Shown here piece by piece: positions 61,930 to 64,000 of a stretch of DNA of 64,000 nucleotides. Source of the stretch: Eucommia ulmoides (Eukaryota; Streptophyta; Magnoliopsida; Garryales; Eucommiaceae); the NCBI GenBank assembly GCA_016647705.1, contig CM028326.1, positions 45,724,785 to 45,788,784 of the forward strand, read 5' to 3'. Below the pieces are notes generated by a model. The model was not told the origin of the DNA. It saw nothing but the letters and a program-made list of their open reading frames with translations, and did no database searches. The position numbers were made by a program, and so were the translations under genes. Each line of letters begins with the position of its first letter. The stretch's first letter is position 1.

Positions 61930-62306
61930 ATTTTGAAAGAAATTGGGCAAGACTTATCTGGATTCAAATGTGGCCTTGTACATCTGTTTTGTAAGTGTCA
62001 CCACCTTGATGAGATACATTTTTTTTTCCATTTATATTATGTTCTCTTTGAATTCAAGATACATTGTTTCTCTTATGGATAGACGGTACACAGTGCCACA
62101 CACTAGTGTTTCTCTGACCATAAATGAAAATTATGACTTGGATGTTCTGGATGATATAGAGACATTCCTTAATAGGGTAGTTCCAGAGGTTAGTTTATTT
62201 TACATTTAATAAAATCTAGGAACATTGTTTCTTGACATGGGTCTCACTCCATACATGAATGCATAATCTTAGGGTTTGTCTGCACCATGGAAACATACGA
62301 TAGAAG
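61930..62306 (+). CDS. YjbQ/UPF0047 family protein, three internal exons
   Basis: Host gene, partial. Exons are 61930-61990 (ILKEIGQDLSGFKCGLVHLF), 62094-62188 (LPHTSVSLTINENYDLDVLD, then DIETFLNRVVPE) and 62273-62306 (GLSAPWKHTIEG). All junctions have AG acceptors and GT donors (GTAAGT, GTTAGT, GTTAGT), and phases 1, 0 and 1 agree. HTSxSLTINENxDxDVxxDxETFLNRxVPEG is the signature of the YjbQ/UPF0047 fold, a small beta-barrel homotrimer; bacterial members have weak thiamine-phosphate synthase activity, and the plant role is unknown. The next exon (expected GPDDMPAHIKSS) and the N-terminal exon (expected up to RRGCHLITPK) are not found. The copia element ends 197 bases upstream and a gypsy fossil lies downstream. 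No damage is seen in the exons. Confidence 0.87.
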
Positions 62307-63119
62307 GTTAGTACATGCATTATTCGCTTTGTTGAACCAAGTATTTGTTGTTGGTTTGTAGAGTACCCCAATGTTCTTATTTGAAAATTTTGGTATGTGG
62401 AGTATGCTCTTGCCCTAACTAGTTTTATCATGATAAATTTGTTTTATTGCATAATAATAGATTAGAATTCAGTGCTTCAATCTATAAAATTGGGTGGATG
62501 GACGGTTATTTAGTTAAGCATGTTGCTTCTGAAAACTTTGGTATACACAATTGTATATATAAATGTAGGCCTATGATGTTCAGAGTTTACCTTCTATGAC
62601 CGTTAGATAACTTTGTATTCATGTAATTGTAGGATTTGAAAACCAATGGCTTTAACTCATTGGTTATGTAGATTAGAGGTTAGAGTTGATGGAGTGACAT
62701 CGAAATCTATGGTTAGGGAAGGGAATAAAGAAACATATGATCGTAGGTGCAGAATTAAAAAGGTCAGAATACCCCATTAAGAGTCAAAATCTTAAAAATT
62801 CTTGACGGGACATACCTAGGCAAGCTGTTGATGGCCTATTGATGTCGATGGGATGGACAAGGTAGTGTAGGACGAACATGAAGATGCAGAGGAATGAATG
62901 AAGGTAAGAACTAATAAAGCTCAATGAGAATCAAAATCTTATTTTATTATCAGTACAAAGCTGCCTCTTAAGGTACTCATGGATTCCTTATGAGCTTTGA
63001 GTAATTAGGAAATAATTCTGAAATCAAATCCCTAATCAAATCTAAGAGTAAATGTTGAACCATGAAATCAAATCACTAATCAAATCAATGAATAACCAAT
63101 GCTGAATATTTTTCGAAAT
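62307..63119. other. Intron-like or intergenic sequence after UPF0047 exons
   Basis: About 800 AT-rich bases. The first part should be intron if the gene continues. From about 62700 the texture changes and may be LTR of the gypsy fossil that follows. No exon, terminal repeat or RNA gene is recognised. Confidence 0.4.
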
Positions 63120-64000
63120 TGAAATTTGTTTCTTCTTCTTCAAGTCTGTTTGAATCAGCGCCTTGAATATGTGCTTGTGCATTTTTGTCTCTCCTGATCC
63201 TCATTATTTCTCCTTGGAAAATACAAATTTAATGTTGCTGAGTTATGCTAGTGATAATTGTCCGAGAGATCACCAGACACCGAACTTCCTCCTTAGTGAT
63301 CCAAGTAGCATCAGAAATGGGGTGATCTCACCATTGAACACATTAACGTTGAAACCCATCGTCGATCCTATCACTTCGTAGTTAAGAAAATTTCCTCTTC
63401 GGTCACCAGCTTATGAGAGTGGTGGTAGTTGTAGATGCTAAAGGACCTGCAGAAACATTTGGAGGCAATGCAGGAAGCTTAAAGGTGCCTTGGTAATGTA
63501 GCAAATCCTTAACATTGAATCTGGAATAATAGTCATGTTAGTAGGCCTGTCAAGTATTCATTAGGTCCAAGCTAATGTGGAATATGGAAAGGACTATAAG
63601 CTTGAGCATCTAATTTCTTGAACAAAGTTTTAGAGTAGTGCTTAGAGCATACACAAACGAGAACATAGTCAACCCTCTTGATGTCGACAATGCACATTAT
63701 GAGCAAGCTTAAAGTTTTAATTACTTAGTGTAATTTATCATCTAACATCAATCTTCAACTCACGAAAGTGTCAAGCGAAGGGTTTAACAAATTCAAAAGG
63801 TCGAGAGTCAATAGGTAAAGGGACGAGGTTAATGGGTTGATGAGGTGAGAAATCATTGACATGTTTTTTTAGATTCAGGGGTAGCGTGGTAGGCTTAACC
63901 CCCTCCACACACAGGTGGTATAGGGTTTGAATTGCACCGGGTCGGTGTGTTAGAAAAAAAATATTGTTGAAATTTAAAAAAAAAATCATTGACAATTTAT
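63120..64000 (-). mobile_element. Ty3/gypsy fossil, integrase tail and chromodomain
   Basis: Minus-strand translation resembles the end of a plant gypsy integrase. At 63770-63860 are words like INLVPLPIDSRPFEF. At 63440-63600 comes a block resembling the LGPNxY...FELPALPPNVSAGP linker. A chromodomain-like stretch lies near 63270-63370 (words like TWITKEEV). It is broken at many points, runs off the right edge of the window, and looks old. Confidence 0.65.

Noticed and set aside
1-64000. CRISPR arrays, bacterial-type operons, rRNA or tRNA genes
   Set aside because: None seen on either strand; tRNA-like phrases near 30100 and 58400 are retroelement primer sites, not tRNA genes.

Overview
The window is nuclear DNA of a flowering plant with a transposon-rich, AT-rich genome. 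The evidence is plant-type Ty3/gypsy and Ty1/copia fossils, hAT, PIF/Harbinger and Mutator-like elements with plant-style ends, and two plant host genes in spliced pieces. Most of the sequence is mobile-element debris stacked by nested insertion. I found no prokaryotic-type operon, CRISPR array, rRNA or tRNA gene.

Host genes. (1) On the minus strand, 20575-21756 holds the first three exons of plastid cystathionine beta-lyase (methionine synthesis). Splice sites and phases agree, but exon 4 onward is not found in the 20.5 kb down to the window edge. Either intron 3 is very large and full of transposons, or the gene is cut. (2) On the plus strand, 61930-62306 holds three consecutive exons of a YjbQ/UPF0047 family protein, again phase-perfect and without its ends. 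An 11 kb Ty1/copia element lies just upstream and a Ty3/gypsy fossil just downstream.

Layout. 1-4560: Ty3/gypsy fossil interrupted by a 1.1 kb insertion. 4866-6750: Ty1/copia fossil carrying a Harbinger MITE with a local tandem duplication. 6877-7377 and 12451-12858: a duplicated low-copy segment. 8625-10599: internally deleted hAT with an 8-bp target duplication. 13028-13912: Harbinger-like MITE with TA/CA microsatellites. 14116-17953: almost intact hAT with a four-exon transposase. 18491-20434: Mutator-like MITE with a second one nested in it. 20575-22220: cystathionine beta-lyase start and its promoter. 22224-24740: Harbinger-like element upstream of that gene.

25440-45223 is an LTR tangle: two head-to-head long LTRs, one of them split by a 10 kb Ty3/gypsy element that itself holds a probable solo LTR, and a third long solo LTR. 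45224-46847: foldback sequence, a 63-bp minisatellite and two pieces of the Harbinger MITE family. 48700-49170: Ty3/gypsy protease fossil. 49183-51660: a 1-kb inverted repeat formed by two copies of one Ty1/copia end. 50566-61733: a Ty1/copia element with both LTRs and a TCTCT target duplication, carrying a Mutator-like MITE and a 2.8 kb solo LTR. 61930-64000: UPF0047 exons, then a minus-strand Ty3/gypsy fossil.

The window mainly offers a readable insertion history with many exact target-site duplications. I do not see a clearly new biological system. The items most worth a second look are the near-intact hAT, the two transposon-split host genes, the GC-block hairpin MITE and the stacked LTR insertions.
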